Assembly: GCA_022497155.1 (NCBI GenBank)
Contig: MU385710.1
Span: forward strand, 1,488,001-1,552,000
DNA length: 64,000 bases
Direction of reading: 5' to 3'
DNA from: Whalleya microplaca
Taxonomy: Eukaryota > Ascomycota > Sordariomycetes > Xylariales > Xylariaceae
Both the position numbers and the translations under genes were made by a program. Shown piece by piece: positions 23,866-35,200 of the stretch (its first letter is position 1; every line of letters begins with the position of its first letter). The notes under the pieces were generated by a model that saw nothing but the letters and a program-made list of their open reading frames with translations, did no database searches and was not told the DNA's origin.

Positions 23866-25689
23866 ATGGATGACACGACCAGCCTCGTATCGGAGCTTAT
23901 CCGAAAGCTTACCGAGCTCGACTACAAGGTCAGCGAGTATCGTCAGGACATGGCCCAAGAATTCCGTCGATATTCCCAAGATCTATTACAAGATGTACCC
24001 GATCATGTCTCTACCAAGGTCGAGAAGGTCATCGCCGACCAGCTCCAGAATTATCCCGCCCTGAACCCCGGTCTCCATCGTCCCGGTGCTGCCTCACGGT
24101 CACCTGATGATGCCGGCGTCAGCACCCCCGACGACAAGGGAGGACCAAGCTCTGACGCAGGCTTATCATTGACTGCTGCCTTACCTCATGTCTCTGACCT
24201 CTCCCCGGATGACGGCCCTAGAAGCCCGCATGAGCGCGAACGCGAGTTCCATGGTCTGTTCACACCGAGCTACCTCCCCTTGCTTGATGCTGTGCAGCGA
24301 CATAGCCTCACACCTACCTCGCCATCCCAAGCACTTGAAATCAAAATTCCTAACAGCGATCAAGACAATTCTCCAAACTTTCTAACTTCCGCTGCCTTGC
24401 CACGGCCAGACCCCGTTCGACGCGGTACTGAAGACACCATATCATCGGCCGCCTCTGACGAAAGCTCATCCCGAATACGAAGAAGTGCTCTTCGCCGCTC
24501 CTCGAGCTCCTCCACCAAACCCCAAAGTCCCAGACGAGTGCGTTTCGAAGTCGAAGGCCAGGAAGTTCTCCCTACCACATCGCCCCCAGGCTCGCCTCGA
24601 GCATCAGAGATGCCACCGTCTCCGTTAGGCAACCCCATTGGCTTCTTAGATGAGTCACCTCCCGCGATCGTGGTCGACGAGGAATCTACTTTACTAGGCA
24701 GTTCTCCGCCAAGGCCAAAGAAGATAACATCTACCGAGCGACTGAAGGCCATGGCGAGGAATTCCACCGAGGATACATCGAATTGGGAAGTAGTCGGTAA
24801 TCTGGGAGAGACAGACGACGATGACACAGAAGACGAGCTAGTCATGGCAAGTTTAAACGGGCGAAAACGTAATAGCATACCCCCGGTCAACGATCCGAGC
24901 CCCGGTGGTTTAGGGCTTCGTATAGATGATACTTATGTCCCACCTCCACCTAAGGGTCCGTTGGAGGTGGTAGAGGAGGCCGAGGAAAACGATGACACCG
25001 AAGAGGCCGATGATGCGGATGATATGCTTATGATGCCTCCATTGAGCTCTTTCAAGAACAAGAAGAGGTTTTCTCCTCCACTTTCCCCTTCCCCGGAGTC
25101 AGACTCGAGGACTTCTCCCGATATCCTAGAGTCGAAGAAGGAAGATATAGCGCCAGCAGCTTTATCTGCGCCTACTACGAAACCGATCTTCGACGAAGAT
25201 ATATTCAAGTTCGATGACAGTCGAGAAGACACCTTAGATGAGAAGGGCGATAAGGTTGAGCCGGCCAAGTACATAGAAGATGAGGAAGATGACGAAGCCG
25301 ATACAACGCCCATCGCTGAGTTCCCACCAGGAGATTCGGCAACCGCCCTATATTCTACTTCTCCGGGCATTCCTATTGCCAAGCCTGTTACCCCACCCCC
25401 AGGCTCCCCGCCGTCTCGTAGTGTGGCTGCATCCGCAGGTTCATACAGGGGAAAGTCCTTCTCGATCGACGTCGTTAGTAATGACGAGATTCACAGAAAG
25501 GCAGCCGAAATGGGCGATTTCTACACGTTTGTCGGAAGTGTCGACGGGCGCAGTGGCGTTGACGAAACGAGTAGCTATCGGCCCGAGCTGACCTACTTCA
25601 ACGGCACACCGAGGAGCCTCAGCGAACGCCTAATGAAGGAAGACTGGGATGACGCGCGTCGAAATCCAGAGACAAACAAACGAGAATAG
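23866..25689 (+). CDS. Unrecognised 607-aa acidic, Ser/Pro-rich protein
   Basis: One open exon. The first in-frame ATG gives MDDTTSLVSELIRKLTELDY, a start that looks like an amphipathic helix or coiled coil (~5-65). The rest is mostly low complexity. There are Ser/Pro stretches, basic patches (RIRRSALRRSSSSSTKPQSP) and several acidic runs (TDDDDTEDE, EEAEENDDTEEADDADD, EDEEDDEADTTP). A short, more conserved-looking C-terminal region at about 525-607 contains IDVVSNDEIHRKAAEMGDFY and SLSERLMKEDWDDARRNPE. I do not recognise the family. Composition suggests a mostly disordered cytosolic or nuclear protein with many possible phosphorylation sites. The uninterrupted 608-codon frame argues that it is a real gene. 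The long pyrimidine-rich 5' region fits a gene with a long leader. Confidence 0.75.
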   Translation: MDDTTSLVSELIRKLTELDYKVSEYRQDMAQEFRRYSQDLLQDVPDHVSTKVEKVIADQLQNYPALNPGLHRPGAASRSPDDAGVSTPDDKGGPSSDAGLSLTAALPHVSDLSPDDGPRSPHEREREFHGLFTPSYLPLLDAVQRHSLTPTSPSQALEIKIPNSDQDNSPNFLTSAALPRPDPVRRGTEDTISSAASDESSSRIRRSALRRSSSSSTKPQSPRRVRFEVEGQEVLPTTSPPGSPRASEMPPSPLGNPIGFLDESPPAIVVDEESTLLGSSPPRPKKITSTERLKAMARNSTEDTSNWEVVGNLGETDDDDTEDELVMASLNGRKRNSIPPVNDPSPGGLGLRIDDTYVPPPPKGPLEVVEEAEENDDTEEADDADDMLMMPPLSSFKNKKRFSPPLSPSPESDSRTSPDILESKKEDIAPAALSAPTTKPIFDEDIFKFDDSREDTLDEKGDKVEPAKYIEDEEDDEADTTPIAEFPPGDSATALYSTSPGIPIAKPVTPPPGSPPSRSVAASAGSYRGKSFSIDVVSNDEIHRKAAEMGDFYTFVGSVDGRSGVDETSSYRPELTYFNGTPRSLSERLMKEDWDDARRNPETNKRE

Positions 25690-27560
25690 AAAGTCCCTCG
25701 CTATTTGTCTCGAGAGGGCCTGTTATCGTGGCCAGAAATCTCGGTGTCTCGTCGGTTTTGCATGTGTGGGGGGTAACCCTGCCAGCAGCAATCTGCAGTC
25801 TACGATTTCATTTTATTATTATAATCTCTCCCCTTTACTTCGCCCTCGCATACGCATTGGTTTTGGCCCCCCGGACGTTGATGGGAAAATTTGCATTTGC
25901 TTCGGCGTTTAGAGGTGGTTATCGTGTGTTTAGGGGCCTATTTCCGGCGTCGTAAAACGCATAAAGGCATACTCCAGTACAGACAATACGAGGGGGTTTC
26001 CGATGACATCAACCCTTTTCCCGCCAATGTAGACACAAGCGAGAAGCATGGAGACGAGTACTTATCTCATGACGTCGGCTTGCATTTGGACCGGATCACG
26101 ATTCAGGTCCTACTCTTTTAATTCTCCATACGGACAGGTCAAGGTCACGGGAGTTGGTGGCTGTGAAAGGTTGTTATTAGCATTTGTACCGGGAGGGCTT
26201 AAGGTTCATAAATTGCTGGTTATGAACGGGCAAGGCTCCGGGTTGAGAGTGAGTGAGTGAGTGAGTGAAGGGAACGCCTGCGAAAGTAGCGCAGTAGCAG
26301 GGGGTCGGGAGGAAATGCAATGAATGGATTAAACTAATACAAGCTCACGATGTATATATAAGGCACGATGCTTCGTAATGGCTAATGGTTGATTCCGATA
26401 GGCGATGGGTTTTTCTCTGGTTGTAAAGGTGCAAGAAACGTAATGATGGCCCGGCTATTGAAAGTGAGGCTTAACGATATTAGCCGGTGGCTTCGGCGTA
26501 GGTTGGTAGACGTTTCGCTGGCCAACTGCCTTTTTAGGAAAGTCATAGTGGCTTTATGAAGTTAAAAGACTGAAGAGTTTAAGCGACCTTGTTTGCAGAT
26601 AAGGTTTATTAGTCCTCTTATACGTGTGGTAATAATGAACCTTATGAAAGGACTATACACTTACACATAGTAAAGGAATCATCGAACTGAGTATACTTAT
26701 ATTATAGATGGAATTAGGTAAGTATAGATCATCTTACAGCACTCAACCCCATCCAACTTGAGGCGCTAATGCCCTATACGGAAGGCAGAGAGGGGCCTAA
26801 GACATTCCAAGACTTATTACATGTAGTTAGACGACAACTCTTCTATAAAAATCTGTTGGTTAATTTCAGATACCTAGATACCTGCACCGACGCAGAGGAA
26901 CTTCGGGAACCAATCAATGGTGGCACATAGTAGACGAAGGATACCCTTGCCAGCTGGGCAATGACAGGGAGCAACGAGGGGAAAGATCGAAAAGGATTGG
27001 ACAGGTGTCTACCCCAATTGGTTCACCGTGCCTACAATTGCTAAACCGCATTCAGCTACCGAGGGGTCTATCTGGACTCTTTTGGGGTGCGACTGTCCAT
27101 CCTACGCACGTCTCGCCTACTCGCTCAGCCGCCACCCTCCAGCTCTTGTCCTCCAGTCGACTAGAGAGAGCCTGAGAGTAGCCCAGGCGATGCACCCAGG
27201 GGTCTGTCTGCCAACTCAAGTGAGTACGGCATTTTGAAATCAACCGTCCATCTACATACAACATTACCTACATACAGCAACACTTACTCAAGTGATTCTC
27301 GCTTATTCTATCCTATCCCATCCTATCGAAGTCGAAGAAGAAGCTCAGCTCAGCTCAGTCCCTTCTACTATATCCCAAAAAACCCGCCGTATGGCGCGGC
27401 AACATAATGTAAAGACGACGTGTACGACTACCAGCAGTCCTTTCTAACGTCTTTTGGGTCTTTGCTCCGCGCCTTTTCTCTCTCGCTCATTCTATAATAT
27501 ACCGCTATAATATATACCGCCTTAGTTGGTTGGCCCGCACAAGCCGCAGCACATGCAATC
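25690..27560. other. Intergenic region, no gene supported
   Basis: Holds the 3' flank of the preceding gene and the promoter of the caspase-fusion gene. Short frames show no recognisable domain. A GAGT microsatellite lies at 26247-26268. Short tandem motifs (TCCTATCC, AGCTC) occur near 27300-27355. Confidence 0.5.
26247..26268. repeat. GAGT tetranucleotide microsatellite
   Basis: Five near-perfect tandem copies of GAGT in non-coding DNA downstream of the 607-aa protein gene. Confidence 0.85.
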
Positions 27561-30500
27561 ATGGGGGATAGTCTGCCATTTGTAACGATAAGTACAAGGC
27601 AGCCCACGGATGGGAACAGCTTCAGCAGTGGGGATTCTGCCGTACGTCGAGACAACAACATCAGAACCAGGCCTCAAAACCGTTCCCGTCTAATCACAGC
27701 TTCTTCTCAGTATGGCTCTAGCGTGGGGGACGAGAGGGCGCCGTCGGCCACGCATGACATTAGTCGAGTCAACTATCACGTGAAGCATCTGCCTGAATTC
27801 GCGAGGACGCTCGAGGATGTGCGTTTCAACCTTTCCCTCAGATACTGTTAAGTCGCGGTCGTGATGATTATGTACAGAGCTAACGATATGGTTTAGTCTG
27901 CCACTCGCGCCTTTCCCACCAGGGGATCGTCACAGAGATACAAGAAGGTGCATGTCCTCCTTCTTCACTGGAGATCTGATGACCTCTTTGTCCTTCCCGA
28001 GTTAGAGGATCTCGAAACATGCTTTCGAGAGGACTACAGCTTCGAGACTGAGACGTTTCCGATCCCATCCGACAACGCGCACCTGGAGTTGATGTTGAGG
28101 GTTGGGGCCATGATCAAGGAACATGAATCAAGTGATACATTGTTCATTGTCTACTACGGCGGCCATGCGAGAATCGACGATTCTAGACAGAGCACGTGGT
28201 GCGCGTAAGTTATCAAACTGACATACTAGGTTTTTAATCTATTATACTGACGGTACGCATAGAACTCGAAGTTCGGATTCGCCTTGGCTGCAGTAAGTTT
28301 ACGCCTTGCTCGGCCGAGTCGCTTAAGTAAATTATATTGACTCTGGACACAGATGGTCTGCTATACAAACCTTGCTCGAGAGATCTCTCTCGGACGTTTT
28401 AATACTGCTGGACTGTTGCGCTGGAGCTGCCAGCGCTACCTTCCCTAATGGAAACAGCATCACCGAAACGATATCAGCGTCAAGCTGGGATGCTATCGCC
28501 CCGGATCCTGGAAGGTATTCCTTCACTAATGCTCTGATCGAGGTGCTTCAAGAATGGAAACGAAGGACATTCTCTGCAGCGATGCTGCATGCCGAGGTCC
28601 TAGCCCGCCTTAAGCATCCGAGGCCCATCATGCTGAACGGGAAACATTTCGAAGCACGGTCTACGCCCGTGCATTTCATGATGACTGCGAATCACAGAGC
28701 GCCGAGCATTGAGATGTCTCGGATACTTTCGGCAGATATGAGGCCACCCTCGCCTCCCCAAGAGCCGTCCCCGGAGCTCAACCCTGTGGGCCGATCTGCA
28801 GGTCCCCAAGACGTTGTCGGGTCCGAACCGAACGAGGACGTGCCGCATGTAATGATCTCTCTAGCCCTCGAAGAAGACCAGCGGCTCAACATCAATGATT
28901 GGGAGAACTGGCTTTCACAGATACCAGCGCTAGCCAAGTATGTCAAAGTCCAAGGAGTATTCAAAAGTCATTCGACATTGCTACTTTTGTCGATGCCAGT
29001 TATGGTCTGGGATTTGCTTCCAGAGAATCATGCGTGTAATTTTATAGCATTTGTTCGGTCGAATAACTTGGCCATCCGCAGCCACGGGGAACTACAACCC
29101 GTAGAAGAGGAGGTACAGACGGGTGCAGACATGGACGCGGATCTAAGGTCAATCTACTCGGGGACTACGGCGTATACTGCGGCGCCGTTCGAATCTACTG
29201 GAGGCGTCAGATTGTCCACAATATCTGCCATATCAAACAGCAAATCTCCGATAGAGCCATCCTACAGAAGTTTTGACAGACCAAGATTCGACTCGACGGC
29301 TAGAGGCTTTCGTCCCCCGTCAAACATATTATCTGGCCATTCGGAGAAGTCGCATAGATGGCCAGTCTCTCCTCATGGTTCACTAACAAGACGGGGTACC
29401 GCACCGCCTAGCATTCTGTCTAAAAGCGCGTCCATCGACAATATGTCGCAACAATCCAGCATGAACCAGCCCCGACACAGGTGGAATTCAATGAATTCCA
29501 TTGACGATCCAAGTTCACCCGGCCTGGCACCACATGTTCAGGCACGTCTTGAAGAATACTTCCAGAGCAATTCAAAACCTACAGTCGCTGTCAAGGAATT
29601 CCTAGCATCGAATCTGGGAATAGAAACCACGGATATTGATGTAAGTCCACAGGAACCAGAACATCCTCTACGCACTACACTATACTAACATGGCCTAGAT
29701 TTGGTTTTACCATCGTCGCGAGCAACAAGAGGTATCGAACAGGCTCCAGAGTCTGAGGATAGATGACCACAGCCATGAGGCTCCCAGGGAGGGTGCTCAA
29801 ATGATTTTACCTGGACACCTCAACAAACTGCTGGAGATCTTCCCGACGGGTCAAATGGTCATGATTGACCTCCGCTCACCAGCAGAATATGAGAGGTCGC
29901 ATATCCACGGCGCGATCAATTTCCGGGCTCCTGCGTCTTTCGTAGCGCGAGCCACCATGGAGATGATTGAACAGGCGCTGCCGGATGAGGCGAGTCGCAG
30001 CTCATTTACGAAGTGGTACACCAGTAAATGTGTCGTCTTCTACGACAAGATTGTCGAGTACGCCTGGGAAGCGCCGGCGGCCGAGGCGCTTTTCCACAAG
30101 TTCAAGAGCAAGGGCTGGACGGGGCAGTGTTTCGTGCTCAAGGGCCACTACCGAGAGTTCTCAACCTCGTTCGACAAGTACATCGTGGGCACGAACACTA
30201 CGGACAACGCCAAGGAGTACCTTGCAAGTCTTCAGGATGTCTCCTGGGAGAAGACGGTGAGCTCGTCGCATGAAGAAGACACCGATGGCATTGTGTTGAC
30301 CCTCAAGCAGAAGGACGACCACCAGCGGTACGACGAATGGCTCAAGCTTCTCGAAGGCGAAGATCGAGTTCAATCCATTGACCTTGTGCCTGCCGTGAAA
30401 GCGGAGCGCATCGATGCCATGGTGCGGTACCAGAAAGTAGTCGAGGATGAATTCGAGAAAAGGCTGCCGTTACTTTACAGGAAAGCGCTAGATCGCAAGC

Positions 30501-30865
30501 CCGACGACAACTGGACGATCAAGGGCCCCATGGTCGCGCACCTCGAACGCGGCATCTCCAAGATGCAAGAAGCCGGAAAGGGCATGGGGATGGGGCGATC
30601 CGGCGCGCCCCCGGAATTCAAGCTAGGCTACCGCGGGTATCCCACCATGGACAAGCTCTCGATGTCGGACTACGACCTGCTCGAGTCCGAGGACGAGCAC
30701 ATGACGCACGACCCCTCGGCGCAGAAGGGAGGGTCGGCGTCCGGGTCCAAGGCAGCCCCGCCGGAGGACACGGGCCCGGAGAAGAAGGGGCGGTCCGGCC
30801 TCGGCGGGGGTCGGAGCCTGCTGACGAAGATCATGCGGAGCGGACGGCCTGATCCGCCGCGGTAG
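27561..30865 (+). CDS. Caspase-like + divergent homeodomain + non-catalytic rhodanese fusion protein (1016 aa)
   Basis: Five exons, 27561-27818, 27897-28204, 28263-28292 (30 nt), 28353-29640 and 29699-30865, all phase-consistent. Residues ~100-330 form a caspase-like (clan CD, C14) fold. The beta strand VHVLLLHW is followed by IVYYGGHA with His176 and by VLILLDCCAG with Cys221, the usual His/Cys dyad. A Ser/Pro-rich linker follows (~330-585). Residues 590-640 match the homeodomain pattern: L598, F602, L620, W630-F631 and R635 sit exactly at positions 16, 20, 38, 48, 49 and 53, but position 51 is His, not Asn. Residues ~668-790 are rhodanese-like (MIDLRSPAEYERSHIHGAIN). The active-site Cys position is Asp744 (CVVFYDK), as in non-catalytic MKP-type rhodanese domains. 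The remainder is charged and Gly-rich. The function is unknown. A protease or pseudo-protease tied to DNA- or protein-binding modules is inference. Confidence 0.85.
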
Positions 30866-31167
30866 CCATAGCCCCTATCTACCTCTAGGATGGGTATTCG
30901 ATATTTATAGTGTGTGTGCTTGTATTCCCACACGCGTCCTTTAGAAAGGACAATGGCGACGCTCTCTGGATCGCAGGCGCCCATCCATCCTTCGTCTCCT
31001 TTTAGGCTTATTCGGTAGGGGGTGCATTTTGAGAAGAATACGATATCATCGTACATAATGATATCCTCGGGGCATTACCGCCATGGGTCACAATTTCACT
31101 TATGTCGCTACATATTTATCTGGGCAGGCAGGCGGATACATTATTGGATTCTGGAGTGGAAACGGGG

Positions 31168-31313
31168 GTTGGTTGGTTGGTTGGTGTCAGTTACGGGGGC
31201 GGGGGCGGTGATTATGTGTGTGTGTGCTTCATTTAGTTTCGTGGCTAAAACTTTTACGCATTGGATCGGTTGATTGATCAATTGGCGGATATGGGATAGG
31301 ATAGGATAGGATA
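31168..31313. repeat. Short tandem repeats (TTGG)n and (GGATA)n
   Basis: A GGTT/TTGG run lies at 31168-31184. Four copies of the pentamer GGATA lie at 31294-31313. Both are in non-coding DNA downstream of the fusion gene. Confidence 0.8.
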
Positions 31314-31571
31314 GGCTAATCAATGGTTTTGATCATTATGAGATTATGGGGGAGGGGGGTTGTTCTTCGCTGCTTGCTGTCCTGCTTTCATCGCTTGTGC
31401 TTTGGTGTTGATGCCGGCTGTGTTGTTTCCTGGTGTTAGGAAGGCTACGATGGTTAAAAGACTATGTACAAGACCATTGTGACACAGTGTAAACTTATGG
31501 CCTACGTTAAATTCGAGGACATATAACTAGACGCAAAGACTATATGTAAATCAATATACTTCTGTATAGCA

Positions 31572-31880
31572 TTACGTCTCCTGCATAGGCTTGTTGCCTT
31601 TCTCGTCAGTATAGCTCCAGCTACCGGCATTAAACCTTCGGATGACAGGCCATTCACAGCGAGGACACATTGAAATGACAAGCGTACTTCTCTTCTCTTC
31701 TGCCAATTTAGTATTATCCAGCCTGGACTGCTCATTCTTGACAAGGCTTTTCTTCCGGCTTATGCTTGAGGATAGGGTACCCCTCGTTGGCTTCACATGG
31801 GCTTCGGCTGCCTGCTTTGTGCCGTCTATGTGGGATTGTCGTTCAAGGCATTGAAGTAGCTGACTGATATCAATGGCCAT
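31572..31880 (-). CDS. Possible small protein of unknown function (102 aa)
   Basis: A minus-strand frame from the ATG at 31880 (MAIDISQLLQCLERQ; another ATG lies three codons upstream) ends near 31572. The C-terminal part reads MCPRCEWPVIRRFNAGSWSY. It pairs a CxxC motif with Trp and Arg residues like a small zinc-binding end. The upstream frame is closed by a stop. No second exon was found and no family is recognised. It could equally be a chance frame in a gene-poor region. Confidence 0.25.
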   Translation of the reverse strand: MAIDISQLLQCLERQSHIDGTKQAAEAHVKPTRGTLSSSISRKKSLVKNEQSRLDNTKLAEEKRSTLVISMCPRCEWPVIRRFNAGSWSYTDEKGNKPMQET

Positions 31881-32190
31881 GGGGAGCATGGCATGCTATC
31901 GAAGTGCTTCATAGTCGAGGTAGCAGAAGCTAGATTCTGTCGGTTAGTCACGGGAAGGGAGTCCCATCTCGAACGTGTTCTCGAGCTTCTTCATATATTG
32001 ATCGATTTGTGGTGTAGGAGAATGTTGAGTCTACTTAGACTCTGCGATATCGGATACGCAGGGTAGCTCGTCTGTGCCGCTTTCCCTCACCTATTTTCTA
32101 AACTTTACATGGAATCACTCATTTTTGAATTACTACTATATAGAAAAAAATATCCAAGAGATGGTAGATGATAGGCATCTCAGCGAGACT

Positions 32191-32207
32191 GGTGGTGGTG
32201 GTGGTGG
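32191..32207. repeat. GGT trinucleotide repeat
   Basis: Five to six tandem GGT units in non-coding sequence. Confidence 0.85.
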
Positions 32208-35200
32208 ATTTGACGTCGGATGGAGTAGTTACAAGGCATAGATACGCTCGTGGCCTTCTGTGGGGTATATGGTGCTTTGAATTATGTATATTTAGGTATA
32301 TCTAAGCGATTTCACCCTAGTCGTCTATATATTGATATATTAGCTGGTCCCGTTGTCCTCTTTACATACCCTCGTTTTCGGCATCTTGTTCGTTATCGAC
32401 ATCTCGTTGCCCACTCGTATGTGATCGTAGTTCGCCGTCTCGTCAAGTGTCGTCTAGTATGTTGGGTCTCGGAACGCGCCTATTGCGACCTGCCGCTTTA
32501 TATTAAAGTACTCTAAACCAAGATTGTTTCCATATCTCATTTGTAGGACTAGGCCTTATGTCCATGTCGGAGTACGGCACAATCGGGTACGCCGTCGGTA
32601 TACCACCTTCCTGTGCGGATTAGGTCTCACCACGGTGTTAGAAGTGTTGACTGCAATCTCCTAATGACCAATGGCTTCTATTTTATATATCAGTGTTAAC
32701 ATACAGATAATCTCACTAGGCGTATATGTTCAGTCATAACATTGCTTTTTGTCAGTCCTGATGGATCTGTCCTCGAGCCATAGTGTATGGCTTGGTACTT
32801 CATGAAGCGCACCTGTGGGCCGACTCCATGCTCGACGATTGGTTTGCCGCACGGGGAAGCTCACGACTGATAAGGTCTAGCACTTGGATCAAAGGCGGCG
32901 AGCACGGCATGGCAGTCAATGCCTTTTCTGTTATATAACTATCGACTAGCAGATTGCTCGTCTTCGTCAATCATTTCACTCTGTGTTTGACAATAGGGGT
33001 ACAGTCCACTGGCCCCAGAGGCACGTTTGTTAGGGCGAACCATGTTTTATGCTAACTATATATAAATACCTTCGAGGTTTTCTTGGTGCTATTATCACAT
33101 CCGTATGGCTATTAAGGCGCTTCGATGTTGCTTCGAGTTGAAAGGGGGAATGGCAATGATTACTACTCGTACTTCTAGAGGATTCGCTCCGTAGATCCAA
33201 AAAGACTCCACAAAGACGAGGACAGATATCAGTCCCTAGAAAGGGACGCTCATGCGCAGAAAACATATTAGTGTCCTAAGGTTCAAACCCTGAGAGAAAG
33301 GTCGACAATCTTGTATGCGTAGTCATGCTGTGATATTACTTATGATTGGTGAACAGTATCAATCATTTCTCAGTGCTGGGAAAACACCCAGTCGATATCA
33401 GTGTGCTCTATTAATTGCCCGTTACCGGATAGTTCGAACACTTGAAAGGCTACAGAGTGCTACAAAGCCATGAAGGTGCCACTTCCCAGATCCTCCGGTT
33501 CTTGTCCAAGTCATCTATAATCTATCCGTATAAAACATTTACTACGAAGACATGCTTTGTGTGTATATATATTAGCACACCGACAACTTCTCTTTAGCGC
33601 TGGTAGGACCTGATTCAAGCTGTCCCTTGGCAAGACGGCACGAGACCCGTGGTCAAGTGAGCAGCGACACACCTATCATGAGCCGGAAACCTCCATGTTG
33701 CCGAAGCGACCGCAAGATCGCAAATCCTAGCCATACATACAGTTTCCTGAAGACATTCACCAACCTATCAAAATGTTTACGTAGTCTTTTCCGCTCCCAG
33801 AGAGATCGGATGCTGACTCTCCTTCACGTCCTTAAACCTCAGCAGGTTTAGCAAGCAAGAGCACAGGAATACTTGATTATTCAACGGCATCGTATGCCAG
33901 TCAGGAGTTTATAAGCCTCTAGCTGCTATTTATATAATTAGCTGTCGTCTTGGCTCCGGAGGTATCCGTGCCTGTCAGTTCATACATGTAAGTAATGACC
34001 AATACTAAAGTCCGGTTTCCTTGATATCCTGTGAAATCCAGCGTACTTATGCTCTGTCACCCACCCTTTCCCCTTTCTCATTAGGGTAGGTAACATTTAC
34101 ATCATGTAGAGACAAGCCCTGGCTGACACGAGTCAAGGAGTATCATTGCAGCGTCGTGTGGCATTTGGGGTTCTAGGTTGTAGTACGTCGTATACTGATG
34201 TACTGTCGCAGTGACAGCTGGGCACATACGCGTTCTCCCCTTTTGCCTCACTCTATTGAACAGACAGCCCCTGGCCTACTGCCGCGGGATCTGGTTCAAT
34301 CACCTTGCATATTCGGATCTAGACAACCACCGAATTTCATGATTGGCTTCCCTGATCCTAAAACCAGAAAAGGCTTATTCTAGCTATCCGAACTCTACTT
34401 GGCGGAGAAAAGTGAAGCGGCGCAGCACCGTTTCTTGTTTTACAGCACAAAGGAAATTAATTACACTAAAGTAGGCCAGCTACTTACCTTACCCTGTAAC
34501 ACGAACATTCAATCACATACCTCGGTTCCTTGTGACTCGGATACTCTTGGTGACAGCCATTTCCCAATTCGGAAATGTATTCGTTTCCACCCGCCCCGTG
34601 AAATAAGTTATGCGTACCTATAGAACTACATATATCAGATGCTATATATGACAAGGCTCCGTCAATGACATCCAGCCCCACGCCGCGGTGTCAACACTGA
34701 GACCGGTGCAATATGTGGTCCGAGTGGCAGTGTTGTTTCGTTCTGACGGCGGCAGCACCAACAGGTGCCCCTCCGTCGGTAGCTTGACCCCAGATCTGAT
34801 AACCTGCCCAGCAGGTAAGCCTTTCCCGCCCTAGCTGCGCGCTTCTTCCAAGGACCCTGGCCAGCGGCTTTCCAAAAGAGAGAGCACAGTCCGTCTTGGC
34901 TCCGGCGGGCTGTGAACTCCCGTCCCCGGTGTCCGTGATACCGGTGTTTACAGCCAACTAGTTAAATAAAGCAGGCAGTGCAAGTCTCATCCAAAGTCAT
35001 GTGTAGTCGTAACGGCTAATTGAAAAACCATGTTATATTCATCTGGTTTTAATCCATTCATATATACGTGCACAGATGACTATGTAAACTCGCGTTGATT
35101 ACTTAAATCGGCATGCAATACGTATCAACTAGCACTCGTGCAATAAAGCACATAAGGAGACAGCGATATCAAACGGGCAAAGAATGACAATCAACAGCAG

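Noticed and set aside
33277..33297. GGTTCAAACCC, resembling a tRNA T-loop
   Set aside because: No acceptor stem, D-arm or anticodon arm can be folded around it.
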